Positions 47,624 to 57,553 are shown, numbered from the stretch's first letter. The stretch: 64,000 nucleotides of DNA from Corynebacterium suicordis DSM 45110 (GCF_015351405.1 NZ_JADKMY010000001.1:620001-684000); one strand, 5' to 3'. Made by a program: numbers and translations. The notes: a model not told the origin generated them from the sequence alone.

Positions 47624-50317
47624 ATGCGAAACCCCGAGGATCAGCCAGACCTTTTTTCGGATTTCGCGGATCTCCCCTTGCCGGAGGAACCAGCTGATGA
47701 CGTGCCACCACCTCCAGAAGAGGATCTACCTCCGGAGGGCTACGAGCAGCTCATCAGCAGCGTAAGCACGCGGGATTCCGCGGTGGTGTTGCCAGTTGGG
47801 CGTCGAGAAAAAAGGCCAGCGACCCCACTGAATACGGGGGGATCCGAGCTGCTTGCTGGGCTCAACCCGCAGCAGGAGGAAGCGGTGAAGCACCGGGGGT
47901 CGCCGCTGCTGATCGTGGCGGGCGCGGGCTCGGGTAAAACCAGCGTGCTGACCAGGCGCATTGCTTACCTGCTGCAGCAGGGTGTGGCGCCGTGGGAAAT
48001 CCTCGCCATCACCTTTACTAATAAGGCCGCTGCAGAAATGCGCGAGCGGGTGATGGATCTGGTGGGGCCGCAGGCCGAGCGGATGTGGGTCTCCACGTTC
48101 CACTCCACGTGCGTGCGGATTCTGCGTGCTAACGCGCACCTGGCCGAGGGTCTGAACTCGAATTTCACCATCTATGACTCGGATGATTCAAAGCGGTTGA
48201 TCACGTTGGTGATCAAGGATCATGACCTGGACATCAAGGAATTCAGCCCGCGCGGCACGCTGAGCGTGATCAGCAATTGGAAGAATGAGCTGGTGGGCCC
48301 CGATGAGGCCATGCAGGACGCGAAAACCAGCCACAACGTCCACCGGGAGAAGATCGCCGCACTGTACCGGGATTATCAGCAGCGCCTGCGCGGGGCGAAC
48401 GCGGTGGATTTCGATGACATCATCGGGGAAGTCGTGGCGATTCTGCGCCGTAGCCCCGAGGTGACTGAGCATTATCGACGCCGCTTCCGTCACGTCATGG
48501 TTGATGAGTACCAGGACACCAACCATGCCCAGTACGAGCTGGTCAGCGCGCTGGTGGGCAAGGGGCCGAACATGGCAGAACTCTGCGTGGTGGGCGATGC
48601 CGACCAGTCCATCTATGCCTTCCGTGGCGCCACGATTCGCAATATCGAGGAGTTTGAGCGGGACTATCCCGAAGCGCGAACCATCTTGCTGGAGCAGAAT
48701 TATCGCTCCACCCAGACCATCCTCACCGCGGCGAATGCCGTGATTGACAGGAATCAAGGCCGCCACCCGAAGAAGCTGTGGACTGATTTGGGCGATGGCG
48801 AGCTCATCGGCGGGTATGTGGCGGATAACGAGCACGATGAGGCGCGCTTCATTGCCGAACAGATCGATGATCTGGTGGACAACGATGGTTTTCGCCACCG
48901 GGATATCGCCATCATGTACCGCACCAACAACGCTTCGCGCGCGCTGGAAGATGTGCTGGTGCGCAGTGGATTGCCGTACAAGGTGGTGGGTGGCACGCGT
49001 TTCTATGAGCGCAAGGAAATCCGCGATGTGGTTGCCTACCTCAAGGTCTTGGACAATCCGGATGACACGGTGGCTTTGCGTCGCATCATCAACACCCCAC
49101 GCCGAGGAATCGGGGACCGGGCGCTGGCGCAGGTTTCGGTGCACGCGGAGAATCTGGAGATCCCCTGGGCAAAGGCTCTGGAGGATGCAGCCGAGGGCAA
49201 GGTGGCGCAGCTCTCCGCCCGTGGCAAGAACGCCATCGCTGGTTTCCTCGAGTTGCTGGCTAATCTGCGCAAGGAAATGTCAACCGCGGTGATGACCACC
49301 TCAGATGGCAATAGTCTGGAACTGCCGGATGTGGGCAAGATCGTCAATGCCGTGCTGGATATGTCCGGTTATCGCGAGATCCTGGAGAAATCCAACGATC
49401 CCCAGGATGGCACACGGCTGGATAACCTGAACGAAATGGTGGCCGTGGGCCACGAGTTCAGCCAGGAATCGGCCAATCTCAAGGCCTATCAGGACATGCC
49501 CGGTGGGGATGCCGAGTCAGAGCAGCAGGAGATCGATGCGCTCCTCAGTGAAGGCGAGGCCCCACTGGGTAGCCTCCAGGCTTTTCTGGAGCGCGTGAGC
49601 CTGGTGGCCGATGCGGATCAGGTCCCCGCCGAGAGCCAGGACATGATCACGCTGATGACCCTGCACACGGCCAAGGGATTGGAATTCCCCGTGGTGTTCC
49701 TCGCCGGTTGGGAAGACGGGCAGTTCCCGCACATGCGTGCGTTGAGTGATCCCGTGGAACTTTCCGAGGAACGACGCCTAGCTTATGTAGGAATCACTCG
49801 AGCCAAGCAGAGGTTGTTCATCTGCCGCGCTGTGACGCGCTCAGGATGGGGACAGGCGGTGAACAATCCACCGTCCCGCTTCCTCTCCGAGGTTCCGGAA
49901 GAACTGTGGGAGTGGATCCGTGAAGAGCCCACCTTTGCTGGCTCTGGCAGTTTCGGTGGATCGGGGAGTTACGGCAGCTCCGGAGGCTTTGGCAGTTCCG
50001 GTACCTACGGGGGCTCGGGAAGCTATGGCTCCGGTTACGGATCCGGCGGTGGGTACGATTCCACCCCGATGTTCCGCAATGGTGGCCGTCCAGCGAAGAA
50101 GCCAGCGGCGAGTGCGCAGAGCTCCGGTTCCACCGGGCGTGGTGGAAAGCCATTGGATCTGGCAGTGGGTGACCGCGTGAATCATGATAAGTACGGCTTG
50201 GGCACGGTGAAGTCTGTGGACCGCGTGGGAACTCATGCCACTGCGATGATCGATTTTGGCGGATCGGGAACCGTCCGATTGATGTTGGTGGGTGGACTAC
50301 CCATGGAAAAGCTCTAG
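47624..50317 (+). CDS. pcrA: ATP-dependent DNA helicase PcrA/UvrD1
   Basis: 897 residues from the ATG at 47624 with AGAGGA 4 bases upstream. The ~95-residue N-terminal extension is acidic and Pro-rich. SF1 motor: Walker A GAGSGKTSVLTRRIAYL, motif II MVDEYQDTNHAQY, III GDADQSIYAFRGA, IV EQNYRST, V HTAKGLEFP, VI VGITRAKQRLF. A Gly-Ser-Tyr repeat linker (about 768-840; GSFGGSGSYGSSGGFGSSG) is followed by a Tudor-like domain (VGDRVNHDKYGLGTVKSV) known to contact RNA polymerase in PcrA. It acts in nucleotide-excision repair and removes stalled polymerases. A terminator follows. Confidence 0.95.
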   Translation: MRNPEDQPDLFSDFADLPLPEEPADDVPPPPEEDLPPEGYEQLISSVSTRDSAVVLPVGRREKRPATPLNTGGSELLAGLNPQQEEAVKHRGSPLLIVAGAGSGKTSVLTRRIAYLLQQGVAPWEILAITFTNKAAAEMRERVMDLVGPQAERMWVSTFHSTCVRILRANAHLAEGLNSNFTIYDSDDSKRLITLVIKDHDLDIKEFSPRGTLSVISNWKNELVGPDEAMQDAKTSHNVHREKIAALYRDYQQRLRGANAVDFDDIIGEVVAILRRSPEVTEHYRRRFRHVMVDEYQDTNHAQYELVSALVGKGPNMAELCVVGDADQSIYAFRGATIRNIEEFERDYPEARTILLEQNYRSTQTILTAANAVIDRNQGRHPKKLWTDLGDGELIGGYVADNEHDEARFIAEQIDDLVDNDGFRHRDIAIMYRTNNASRALEDVLVRSGLPYKVVGGTRFYERKEIRDVVAYLKVLDNPDDTVALRRIINTPRRGIGDRALAQVSVHAENLEIPWAKALEDAAEGKVAQLSARGKNAIAGFLELLANLRKEMSTAVMTTSDGNSLELPDVGKIVNAVLDMSGYREILEKSNDPQDGTRLDNLNEMVAVGHEFSQESANLKAYQDMPGGDAESEQQEIDALLSEGEAPLGSLQAFLERVSLVADADQVPAESQDMITLMTLHTAKGLEFPVVFLAGWEDGQFPHMRALSDPVELSEERRLAYVGITRAKQRLFICRAVTRSGWGQAVNNPPSRFLSEVPEELWEWIREEPTFAGSGSFGGSGSYGSSGGFGSSGTYGGSGSYGSGYGSGGGYDSTPMFRNGGRPAKKPAASAQSSGSTGRGGKPLDLAVGDRVNHDKYGLGTVKSVDRVGTHATAMIDFGGSGTVRLMLVGGLPMEKL

Positions 50318-50324
50318 TCAGCAC

Positions 50325-50366
50325 ATGAAGAAAGGCCCCCGGCGATTGCTGGGGGCCTTTCTTCAT
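50325..50366. terminator. Bidirectional terminator after pcrA
   Basis: Stem ATGAAGAAAGGCCCCCGGC (50325-50343) / GCTGGGGGCCTTTCTTCAT (50348-50366), 19 bp with one mismatch, between convergent pcrA and the M23 gene. Confidence 0.88.
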
Positions 50367-50399
50367 GGTGCGCAAAAGACTGCGCACTGAATTCCTGTA

Positions 50400-51146
50400 C
50401 TAGGAAATGTTAATTCCGCGCTGCTGCAGCCAAGGGATTGGATCCACTGGGGTGTTGCCATCTGGGTGGATCTCGAAGTGCAGGTGGGAACCGGTGGAGA
50501 AGCCTTCGCTGCCCATGCCGGCGATCTTCTGGCCAGCGGTGACGTGCTGACCAACTGCAACGTCCAGGGTGGACATGTGGCCGTACACGGAGACAGCGCC
50601 GTCTGCGTGGCGGATGCGGATCCAGTTGCCGAAACCGGAAGCTGGGCCGGAATCGATGACGGTGCCATCCATGACAGCCAGGATCGGGGTGCCGATGCCG
50701 TTAGCGAGGTCGATGCCGTTGTGCATGGAACCCCAGCGCATCGCGAATGGGGAGGTGTAGGAGCCTATAGCTGGGAGGGCTGCGAGTGGAGCGCGAGCTG
50801 CGAGGTCGGCCTCAACGCGTGCCTGTGCGAAGCGCAGTGCGGAGTCCAACTGAGAGGACAGCTCGGGGAGTGGGGTGCTCTGTGGCACCTCAAGGATCTG
50901 TGGGGTTTCTGCAACTGGAGCCTCTGCGGAACCCGCGGTTCCTGCAGGACCCTGTGCCAGGAGAGTGGTGTTAGAAGCGAGGTTGATGTCCTCGGCTTCA
51001 GCCTGCTGAGTGCCGGCGGTAGCGCCAGCCGCACCGGCGGTGGTGACGGCAGAGGCAGCAACAGCAACCATAGCCATGCGACGCTTGGCGGAGTTGTCGA
51101 GCTTGCGGTGAGCACCCACCTTGCGAACTTCAGCAATCTTCTGCAT
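50400..51146 (-). CDS. Secreted M23 (LytM) peptidase
   Basis: 248 residues from the ATG at 51146 (AAAGG 10 bases upstream). A basic N-terminus (KVGAHRKLDNSAKRRM) and Ala-rich hydrophobic stretch form a signal sequence. The C-terminal LytM domain has the zinc ligands HNGIDLA (HxxxD) and HLHFEI (HxH). It should cleave peptidoglycan cross-bridges. In C. glutamicum a secreted M23-type gene (mepA) is among the best known MtrA targets; the upstream region here carries GTTAC-type repeats. It is divergent from the DUF6350 gene. Confidence 0.9.
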   Translation of the reverse strand: MQKIAEVRKVGAHRKLDNSAKRRMAMVAVAASAVTTAGAAGATAGTQQAEAEDINLASNTTLLAQGPAGTAGSAEAPVAETPQILEVPQSTPLPELSSQLDSALRFAQARVEADLAARAPLAALPAIGSYTSPFAMRWGSMHNGIDLANGIGTPILAVMDGTVIDSGPASGFGNWIRIRHADGAVSVYGHMSTLDVAVGQHVTAGQKIAGMGSEGFSTGSHLHFEIHPDGNTPVDPIPWLQQRGINIS

Positions 51147-51569
51147 GTTTAGAAACCTTTTCAATTCGGTCGTCGTTACCTCGGCGAGGGATTCGCCTGA
51201 AAATTGTAACCACTTCGTTATCAACGAGATGTAACACTAATGTTTTGTAACGTTTTGGGCAAGCTAAACGAGAAAAAATAACGGAACGTTATGAAGTGCA
51301 TCTGTGTGGTTCGCCGGGCCACTCTGCATTGGATCCGTGTTTTAGCTGGTCGATACCCGAAAATAAGCGTTCCTGAGACGTGCGTCACTGGGGTTCTCTC
51401 ACATAAAAAAGTGTCCAAACTGGGGTTCAAGTGGCACTTGAGGGTTTCGATCTGCCGGTTTTCCGACAGCGAAAACCGAGCATTCTAACCGCCGGAGATC
51501 AAGGGAAAGTAACGCTAAGCAGACATGGCTGCGAGTCACATCTATGTCTTGTCCCGGGTGCAGTGCACA
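51147..51569. promoter_or_regulatory. Divergent M23 / DUF6350 regulatory region with GTTAC repeats and palindromes
   Basis: 420 bases without a gene. On the minus strand GTTAC words occur at 51247-51251, 51231-51235 and 51206-51210, i.e. 35 to 105 bases before the M23 start. Two perfect inverted repeats are TCAAGTG-g-CACTTGA (51427-51441) and CGGTTTTC-N7-GAAAACCG (51456-51478). The GTTAC (GTAAC) words are like reported MtrA boxes; the palindromes are unassigned. I see no riboswitch. Confidence 0.5.
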
Positions 51570-53309
51570 ATGGTTCGTGTGAATAATCCATCCGATGCTC
51601 AGCGACCAAAGGCCCGTCGATCTTCATCCCGGCGGAATAAAGGCACGCGTTCAGTTTCGGAAGCTCGACGCGCGCGGGCGGCGAAGGCGGGCACTACTCA
51701 AGCAGCTTCGGCGCAGCAGCGGTTCGTGGATGAGTCCCACGGCAAACAAAGCAAGATGGCTTCCGCAACCGCACGGGTTGCCACGGAAAAGGCCGCCCCT
51801 CAAGGCGCGTGGGCTACACGCTGGGCATTGTGGAAGCCACATGTGAAGCGCTTCGGCATTCCATTGCTGATCAACTACGGAGTCACGGTGGGCATCATTG
51901 TGGCCTGCGCAGTGATCATTGGTATCGGCGCTGGATTTAGCCGCGGACCCGCTGCTATCGGCTCGCTGTGGATGGTCTTGAACCTGGGTTCGCTCAACAT
52001 GACCGGTGCGCACCTGGGATTCCTGCCCCTGGCTCCCGCAATGCTGTTCGTGTTCGCGATGTCTCGCCGAGCGACAAAGATCCTGGGCACGAGTGTGAGC
52101 GTCCGTGGCCTCAGAGTCTTTATCCTCCTGAGTCTCCTGATTCCTCTGTTGCTCACGGTGATTGCCTGGTTGATGATTTGGGACGCCTCGCGGGTGTTCG
52201 ACCTCGCGGCTCCCAACTTGGCCGCGGCTCTTATTTCGACGTTGCTGGTCAACGGTGCTGCGGTGGTCATTGGGCTGCGCCCGCGCATTTGGCGGGCATT
52301 GCTTCTCCGCAGAGATCTGTCTACCTGGCCAGTGGAGGCTTTCCGGCTGGCAGGAGCATTCCTGAAATGGATGACCCTGGCTGGGCTTTTGGCAGCCGTG
52401 GTTTATGCACTGACCAACCTGTCCGGGCTTGCGGATACCTATTCCATTACCAACAGCCTTAGCGGGGCAATTGGGCTGACCTTGCTGGCGCTGCTCTATC
52501 TCCCCAATATTGCTATTGGTGGGATGGCAGTCCTCCTGGGCGGAGAATTCCATGTGGGTGATGGTGCCACCTCCTTGTTCGCCACCACCAACATCAATCT
52601 GCCGCCGCTGCCCATTTTCGCGGCCATCCCGCATCACCCATTGCCGGGTGGGCCATTCTATTTGGCCATCACCGCGGTGCTGGCTGTGGTGATTGTGCAC
52701 CGGTTTGTGAAGTCGCGCGGGTTTATTGAATCGCCAGTCGCAATGGCAGTGGGGGCTGGAGCGGCAGCGGCCTTGCTGGGTTATTGCTTGGCATGGCTGG
52801 GTGGCGGAGAGCTGGGAGTCTACGGCAGCGCAGGGGCATTGGAGTGGTTGTTCGCTGCTGAAGCTGCCGCGTGGTTGATGCTCCCTGCGCTGGTGTTCAT
52901 GGTTTATGCATCTCGGGCTGGATCGACGGTTACTGAAGACATCGTTGAGTATGAGCCGGCAGCCGCCTCCAGTGCAGAGTCTCAGGTGGAGGCGCAGACC
53001 GAGACTGATGCTGAAGCCGAGTCTGATGTCGAAGCAGATGCAAAGTCCGATGCTGAACCAGAAGTAGATGCGGAATCGGCCGAGGAATCAGTTGCGGAGC
53101 CCGTGGCAGAGAACGAAACCCAGGGCGATGAAGCAGCCACGGCGAGTGAAACTGCGGATAAGCCAGAATCTGAAACAACCCCAGACAACCCAACCCACCC
53201 AGCACAACCGGAAGAGCCTGAGGTAGAAGAAGAGGCTTCGGCTGACGAGTCAGAGGTGGCGTCGGAAGAAAAGAAGAAGAACAACGAAGAAGGGGAGGAG
53301 CACGCATGA
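51570..53309 (+). CDS. DUF6350 family polytopic membrane protein with acidic tail
   Basis: About 579 residues (start uncertain; ATG at 51570, GTG at 51579 also possible, no clear SD). A basic Arg/Lys/Ala-rich N-terminus (~75 residues) precedes about ten to twelve helices (e.g. INYGVTVGIIVACAVIIGIGAG; VFILLSLLIPLLLTVIAWL). The last ~115 residues are a repetitive Glu/Asp/Ala/Ser tail (EAESDVEADAKSDAEPEVDA). It is the Rv0955-type gene upstream of purN and overlaps purN by 4 bases. Function unknown. Confidence 0.85.
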   Translation: MVRVNNPSDAQRPKARRSSSRRNKGTRSVSEARRARAAKAGTTQAASAQQRFVDESHGKQSKMASATARVATEKAAPQGAWATRWALWKPHVKRFGIPLLINYGVTVGIIVACAVIIGIGAGFSRGPAAIGSLWMVLNLGSLNMTGAHLGFLPLAPAMLFVFAMSRRATKILGTSVSVRGLRVFILLSLLIPLLLTVIAWLMIWDASRVFDLAAPNLAAALISTLLVNGAAVVIGLRPRIWRALLLRRDLSTWPVEAFRLAGAFLKWMTLAGLLAAVVYALTNLSGLADTYSITNSLSGAIGLTLLALLYLPNIAIGGMAVLLGGEFHVGDGATSLFATTNINLPPLPIFAAIPHHPLPGGPFYLAITAVLAVVIVHRFVKSRGFIESPVAMAVGAGAAAALLGYCLAWLGGGELGVYGSAGALEWLFAAEAAAWLMLPALVFMVYASRAGSTVTEDIVEYEPAAASSAESQVEAQTETDAEAESDVEADAKSDAEPEVDAESAEESVAEPVAENETQGDEAATASETADKPESETTPDNPTHPAQPEEPEVEEEASADESEVASEEKKKNNEEGEEHA

Positions 53310-53902
53310 GGGTAGTAATGCTGGCATCCGGGGCGGGGACGTTGCTGCAATCGGTGATTGATAACGCGCCGGGCAGTGTGGAGATCGTGGCTGTGGGGGC
53401 GGACCGGCAATGCGCGGCGCTGGAACGGGCAGAAGCTGCGGGGATTGAGCATTTCTGTGTGGAATACCAGCCGGGCCAGACGGACCGAGTGCAATGGAAC
53501 AAGGAGCTGGGGGAGACCATCGCGGCTTTCTCGCCGGACATTGTGGTCAGCGCGGGGTTCATGCGCATCCTCGGTGCAGAGGTGGTGGAGCTCTTCAACG
53601 GGCGGATTATCAATACCCACCCCGCTTTGCTGCCCTCGTTCCCCGGCGCACATGCGGTGGAGGACGCAGTAAATTACGGTGTGCGAGTGACGGGGTCTAC
53701 TGTTCATATAGTGGATAGTGGCGTGGATACCGGCCCCATCTTGGCCCAAGAGGCCGTTGCGGTGGAGCTCAACGACACCCCGGAATCACTTCACGAGCGC
53801 ATCAAAACAGTGGAAAGAAAACTGCTGGTCGATGTGCTCACGCGCATTGCGCAACACGGCATCACGGTTGACGGACGAAAAGCGAGGATCACGCCAGCAT
53901 GA
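53306..53902 (+). CDS. purN: Phosphoribosylglycinamide formyltransferase (GART)
   Basis: 198 residues. The 10-formyl-THF enzyme of purine synthesis step 3. Active-site Asn/His are in [17 protein letters not shown] and the Asp in [18 protein letters not shown]. The N-terminal loop is [18 protein letters not shown]. It overlaps both neighbours by 4 bases (ATGA), so translation is coupled to DUF6350 and purH. Confidence 0.96.
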   Translation: MRVVMLASGAGTLLQSVIDNAPGSVEIVAVGADRQCAALERAEAAGIEHFCVEYQPGQTDRVQWNKELGETIAAFSPDIVVSAGFMRILGAEVVELFNGRIINTHPALLPSFPGAHAVEDAVNYGVRVTGSTVHIVDSGVDTGPILAQEAVAVELNDTPESLHERIKTVERKLLVDVLTRIAQHGITVDGRKARITPA

Positions 53903-55491
53903 ACGAGAACAACGGTCGCAAGAATATCCGGCGCGCACTGATCAGTGTGTATGACAAAACCGGGTTGGAGCAGCTGGCCCAGGGCCTGCACGAGGCAGGG
54001 GTGAGCATCGTCTCCACAGGCTCCACCGCCTCCAAGATTGCTGCGGCTGGAGTTCCCGTGACCGAGGTGGAAACCCTCACCGGTTTCCCAGAGGTGCTGG
54101 AAGGTCGCGTGAAAACCCTGCACCCTCGCGTGCACGCCGGGATTTTGGCGGATACTCGCAAGCCGGATCACCTGGAGCAGCTGAAGCAGCTCGAGGTGGA
54201 GGCATTTGAGCTGGTGGTGGTGAACCTTTACCCATTCACCCAGACCGTGGCTTCCGGAGCCTCCTTTGATGAGTGCGTGGAGCAGATCGATATCGGCGGG
54301 CCATCCATGGTGCGCGCCGCGGCGAAGAACCACCCATCCGTGGCCGTGGTGGTGGATCCTTCCTCCTACACCGACGTGATCGAGGCAGCCAAGGGCGGTG
54401 GATTCACCCGCGCCGAGCGCACCAAACTGGCAACCGAGGCTTTCCGCCACACCGCGGCCTATGACGTGGCCGTGGCTAACTGGATGGGCGAGTCCGTGCT
54501 GGAAGAGGGCGAGACCTTCCCTTCCTGGATCGGCGAGAGCCACCAGCGCCTCAACGTTCTGCGTTATGGCGAAAACCCGCATCAGGCAGCCGCGCTGTAC
54601 TCCACGGCTGGTTCCGAAAAGGGCCTGGCCGGGGCGCAACAGTTCCACGGCAAGGAGATGAGCTACAACAACTACACGGATTCCGACGCCGCCTGGCGCG
54701 CAGCCTGGGATCACCAGCGTCCGTGCGTGGCCATCATCAAGCACGCGAACCCTTGTGGCATCGCGGTATCCGATAACTCCATCGCCGAGGCCCACCAGCT
54801 GGCCCATGCGTGTGACCCCATGTCCGCCTTCGGCGGCGTGATTGCCGTGAACCGCGAAGTATCCGTGGAGATGGCCAAGCAGGTCGCGGAGATCTTCACC
54901 GAGGTCATCGTGGCCCCTGGTTACGAAGATGGCGCGGTGGACATCCTCAGCAAGAAGAAGAACATCCGCATCCTGCAGGCCGAAGCCCCCTCCTCGGATT
55001 CCGCTGCGTGCGTGGAAGGCCGGGAGATTTCCGGTGGCCTGTTAGTTCAGCAGCGTGATGTTATCGACGCCAAGGGTGACCAACCCTCCAACTGGACACT
55101 TGCAGCTGGGGAAGCAGCGGATGAGGCGACTCTGGCCGAGCTGGAGTTCGCCTGGCGCTCGGTGCGAGCGGTGAAGTCCAATGCCATTCTGCTGGCCCGC
55201 GAGGGTGCCACCGTGGGTGTGGGCATGGGACAGGTCAACCGCGTGGACGCCGCGAAGCTGGCCGTGGAACGCGCCAATAGCTTGGCTGGCGAGGAACGCC
55301 GATCCGCTGGTGCTGTGGCCGCCTCCGATGCATTCTTCCCGTTTGCTGATGGTTTTGAAGTGCTTGCCAATGCGGGCGTGCGCGCTGTGGTTCAGCCGGG
55401 TGGATCCGTGCGCGATGCAGAGGTTATCGAGGCTGCAAATAAGGCAGGCGTGACCATGTATCTCACCGGAGAGCGCCACTTCGCGCACTAA
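53899..55491 (+). CDS. purH: Bifunctional AICAR transformylase / IMP cyclohydrolase
   Basis: 530 residues. The N-terminal IMP cyclohydrolase domain has [22 protein letters not shown] and [14 protein letters not shown]; the C-terminal AICAR transformylase domain has the catalytic Lys-His of [10 protein letters not shown], plus [15 protein letters not shown] and [12 protein letters not shown]. It carries out the last two steps of IMP synthesis. 4-base overlap with purN. Confidence 0.97.
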   Translation: MNENNGRKNIRRALISVYDKTGLEQLAQGLHEAGVSIVSTGSTASKIAAAGVPVTEVETLTGFPEVLEGRVKTLHPRVHAGILADTRKPDHLEQLKQLEVEAFELVVVNLYPFTQTVASGASFDECVEQIDIGGPSMVRAAAKNHPSVAVVVDPSSYTDVIEAAKGGGFTRAERTKLATEAFRHTAAYDVAVANWMGESVLEEGETFPSWIGESHQRLNVLRYGENPHQAAALYSTAGSEKGLAGAQQFHGKEMSYNNYTDSDAAWRAAWDHQRPCVAIIKHANPCGIAVSDNSIAEAHQLAHACDPMSAFGGVIAVNREVSVEMAKQVAEIFTEVIVAPGYEDGAVDILSKKKNIRILQAEAPSSDSAACVEGREISGGLLVQQRDVIDAKGDQPSNWTLAAGEAADEATLAELEFAWRSVRAVKSNAILLAREGATVGVGMGQVNRVDAAKLAVERANSLAGEERRSAGAVAASDAFFPFADGFEVLANAGVRAVVQPGGSVRDAEVIEAANKAGVTMYLTGERHFAH

Positions 55492-55569
55492 ATCTGGAGC
55501 TGCGGACTAAGGTGATGGAGATATGGATCCGGCGCTCGGTGGATCCTCTCGCGAGAAAGATCTGACTTG

Positions 55570-56643
55570 GTGAATAACCCGCAAGACCCACAAGGCAATT
55601 GGAAAGCTCAACCCTCACGGCAGCAACCGCGAGGGGAGCAATTTCCCAATAGCTGGCAGCAGGGTTCGCAGGAACCTCCGCGCCGCCCTTCACAGGATGA
55701 CACGCAGCCGGGGCTTGAGCGTTCACAGTTCGCGCAGTCTTCGGGTGAGTCAGCTGGGAATGGGCCGCATAAGCCAAACTCGACTCAGCCAAGCGCACCT
55801 CAGCCAAGTCCGCCCCAGTACAACCGGCCCCAGAACGGGCCGCAGAACAACGGGCCACAGTACAACGAGCCGCAGGGTGGTCGGCCGGGATTCGAGCAGT
55901 CTCCGTATGGTCAGCCCGCGTATGGCCAGCCTGAGTATGGGCAGCCGGAGTACTCCCAACCTCGCGGCGTTCAAGGTGGATATGGCCAGGCCTGGTTCAC
56001 CCAGGCAGGCAACGGCCATCCTCAGTATGGCCAACAGCAGTATGCGCAATCTCAATATCCACAGCAGCAGTTCGGCAACGGGCAACCGGGGAACGCTCAA
56101 GGTTGGAAAGAAGAGCCAGCCAAGAAGTCCGATAAGGGATTGATCTTTGCTCTGGTGGCTGCCATCCTCGCCATTATCTTGGCCGTGGGAACAATTGGCT
56201 GGTTCAGCGGTTGGTTCGGCAATAATGAGGAAGATTCAGCTTCTCCTTCAGCCACTTCCACGCAGGATCCAGGGCAGACTACCGGGCAGAATCCCGATAG
56301 CTCAACCAGTTCGACTGCTCCGAGTTCTTCGGAATCAGAGGCCGCGCGCCCGCAATTCCCGGCTCTTCCCAACGGTGCTATCCCAGCCAATTCTGCAGCA
56401 GAGAGCAACAGCCCTGCTGGAGATTTCAACAACGTGTATCGCGGCACCACCATCACCACGGCTCCGTTCGCCTTGGCTACTCGCGATGTGTTCGTGGAGA
56501 ACTACCTCAACACTCAGCAGACTAATGCCACGTTGCAGGTTTACAGCCCGGTGACCACCATGACGTACACCATGACCTGCAAGGACAATAAGCAATTCAT
56601 CACGTGCACGGGTGGCAATAATGCTGTCGTTTATATCTCTTAA
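55570..56643 (+). CDS. Pro/Gln/Tyr-Gly-rich single-pass membrane protein
   Basis: 357 residues from GTG at 55570 (a TTG precedes it). The first ~180 residues are low complexity: Gln/Pro/Asn then YGQ-type repeats (YGQPAYGQPEYGQPEYSQP). One membrane helix lies at about 193-214 (GLIFALVAAILAIILAVGTIGWF), followed by a Ser/Thr-rich extracellular linker and a small C-terminal domain with two Cys (MTCKDNKQFITCTGG) near the end. Not recognisable as a known family beyond the layout. The last 23 bases overlap the next gene. It belongs with two other YGQ-rich membrane proteins at 59013 and 60823. Confidence 0.7.
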   Translation: MNNPQDPQGNWKAQPSRQQPRGEQFPNSWQQGSQEPPRRPSQDDTQPGLERSQFAQSSGESAGNGPHKPNSTQPSAPQPSPPQYNRPQNGPQNNGPQYNEPQGGRPGFEQSPYGQPAYGQPEYGQPEYSQPRGVQGGYGQAWFTQAGNGHPQYGQQQYAQSQYPQQQFGNGQPGNAQGWKEEPAKKSDKGLIFALVAAILAIILAVGTIGWFSGWFGNNEEDSASPSATSTQDPGQTTGQNPDSSTSSTAPSSSESEAARPQFPALPNGAIPANSAAESNSPAGDFNNVYRGTTITTAPFALATRDVFVENYLNTQQTNATLQVYSPVTTMTYTMTCKDNKQFITCTGGNNAVVYIS

Positions 56644-57553
56644 ACACCCAGCTGTCACTCGTGTGGTTGCCAAGCCCACCTCGGTGGCTGCAGTAGTTAC
56701 CGCCGTGGCGCTCATGGTGTCTGGCTGCACCATCGGGGATGTGTCCGAGCAATCATCCGACTCGCAGCCCGCGGAAGCTTCCGCATCGGATGATGCCAAA
56801 CCTCAACCCACCCGTGGGCCGCAGGGATCTGCGAATGATCCGGCCACCGGGCAAGGCGGTGGCTCCGCCAGCGGGCCGCTGGACGCCAAGGCCCTGAAAG
56901 AAATGCTCTTGCCGGGAACCGCCATTGGTATCGCGGGAATAGGCGAGGCCGGGGACATCACCATCCCTGCCTGGTCCACCATCAAAGTTCCTATCGCAAT
57001 CGCGGCGGAGCGCGCCGGGACGGCACAACCCCAGTGGATCTCCGCTGCGATCAGTGCCTCGGACAACGCAGCAGCAGAACAACTGTGGAACTCGCTGGGC
57101 ACTCCAGAGCAAGCAGCCGCCGCCACGGAGGCTGTCTTAGCGGAAGGGGATTCCCCAATTGCTGTCTCCCGCGTTGCTAGCCGCCCAGGCTTCAGCCCCT
57201 ATGGGCAGAGCCAATGGACATTTCAGGAGCAGGCAGATCTGGCGTCGAACTTGCGCTGTTTAAAGGGCGGGGAGAACGTGCTGGCGGCGATGGAAAAAAT
57301 CGAACCAGGCCAGGCATACGGTCTGGGGCAAATCCCCGGAGCCATCTTCAAAGGTGGATGGGGACCGGATGAATCCGGGAGCTACGATGTGCGCCAGTTT
57401 GGGCTGGTACCCACAGGCGGCGGGAAGTATGCGGCTGTGGCGATCGGCGCCAAGTCCACGGACGGCAGTCATGAATCAGCGCAGAGCCAACTCAATAGCC
57501 TCAGCGCAGCGCTGCAGACTCGTCTGGCGGATCTTCCCCCGGCGAAATGTTAG
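56621..57553 (+). CDS. Lipoprotein with beta-lactamase/PBP-type SxxK, SDN and KGG motifs
   Basis: 310 residues from ATG at 56621 (a GTG three codons earlier also fits). A lipobox LMVSGC places the lipid-modified Cys at residue 36, followed by a Ser/Pro/Gly-rich linker. The catalytic-type motifs are S119-T-I-K122 (SxxK), S147-D148-N149 (ASDNAAAEQLW) and K244-G245-G246 (FKGGWGP). The order and the sequence around SDN match class A serine beta-lactamases, but the gap from SxxK to SDN is only 28 residues, about half the usual. It may be a compact cell-wall transpeptidase, esterase or beta-lactamase-like protein. It overlaps the upstream gene by 23 bases. Confidence 0.72.
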   Translation: MLSFISLKHPAVTRVVAKPTSVAAVVTAVALMVSGCTIGDVSEQSSDSQPAEASASDDAKPQPTRGPQGSANDPATGQGGGSASGPLDAKALKEMLLPGTAIGIAGIGEAGDITIPAWSTIKVPIAIAAERAGTAQPQWISAAISASDNAAAEQLWNSLGTPEQAAAATEAVLAEGDSPIAVSRVASRPGFSPYGQSQWTFQEQADLASNLRCLKGGENVLAAMEKIEPGQAYGLGQIPGAIFKGGWGPDESGSYDVRQFGLVPTGGGKYAAVAIGAKSTDGSHESAQSQLNSLSAALQTRLADLPPAKC

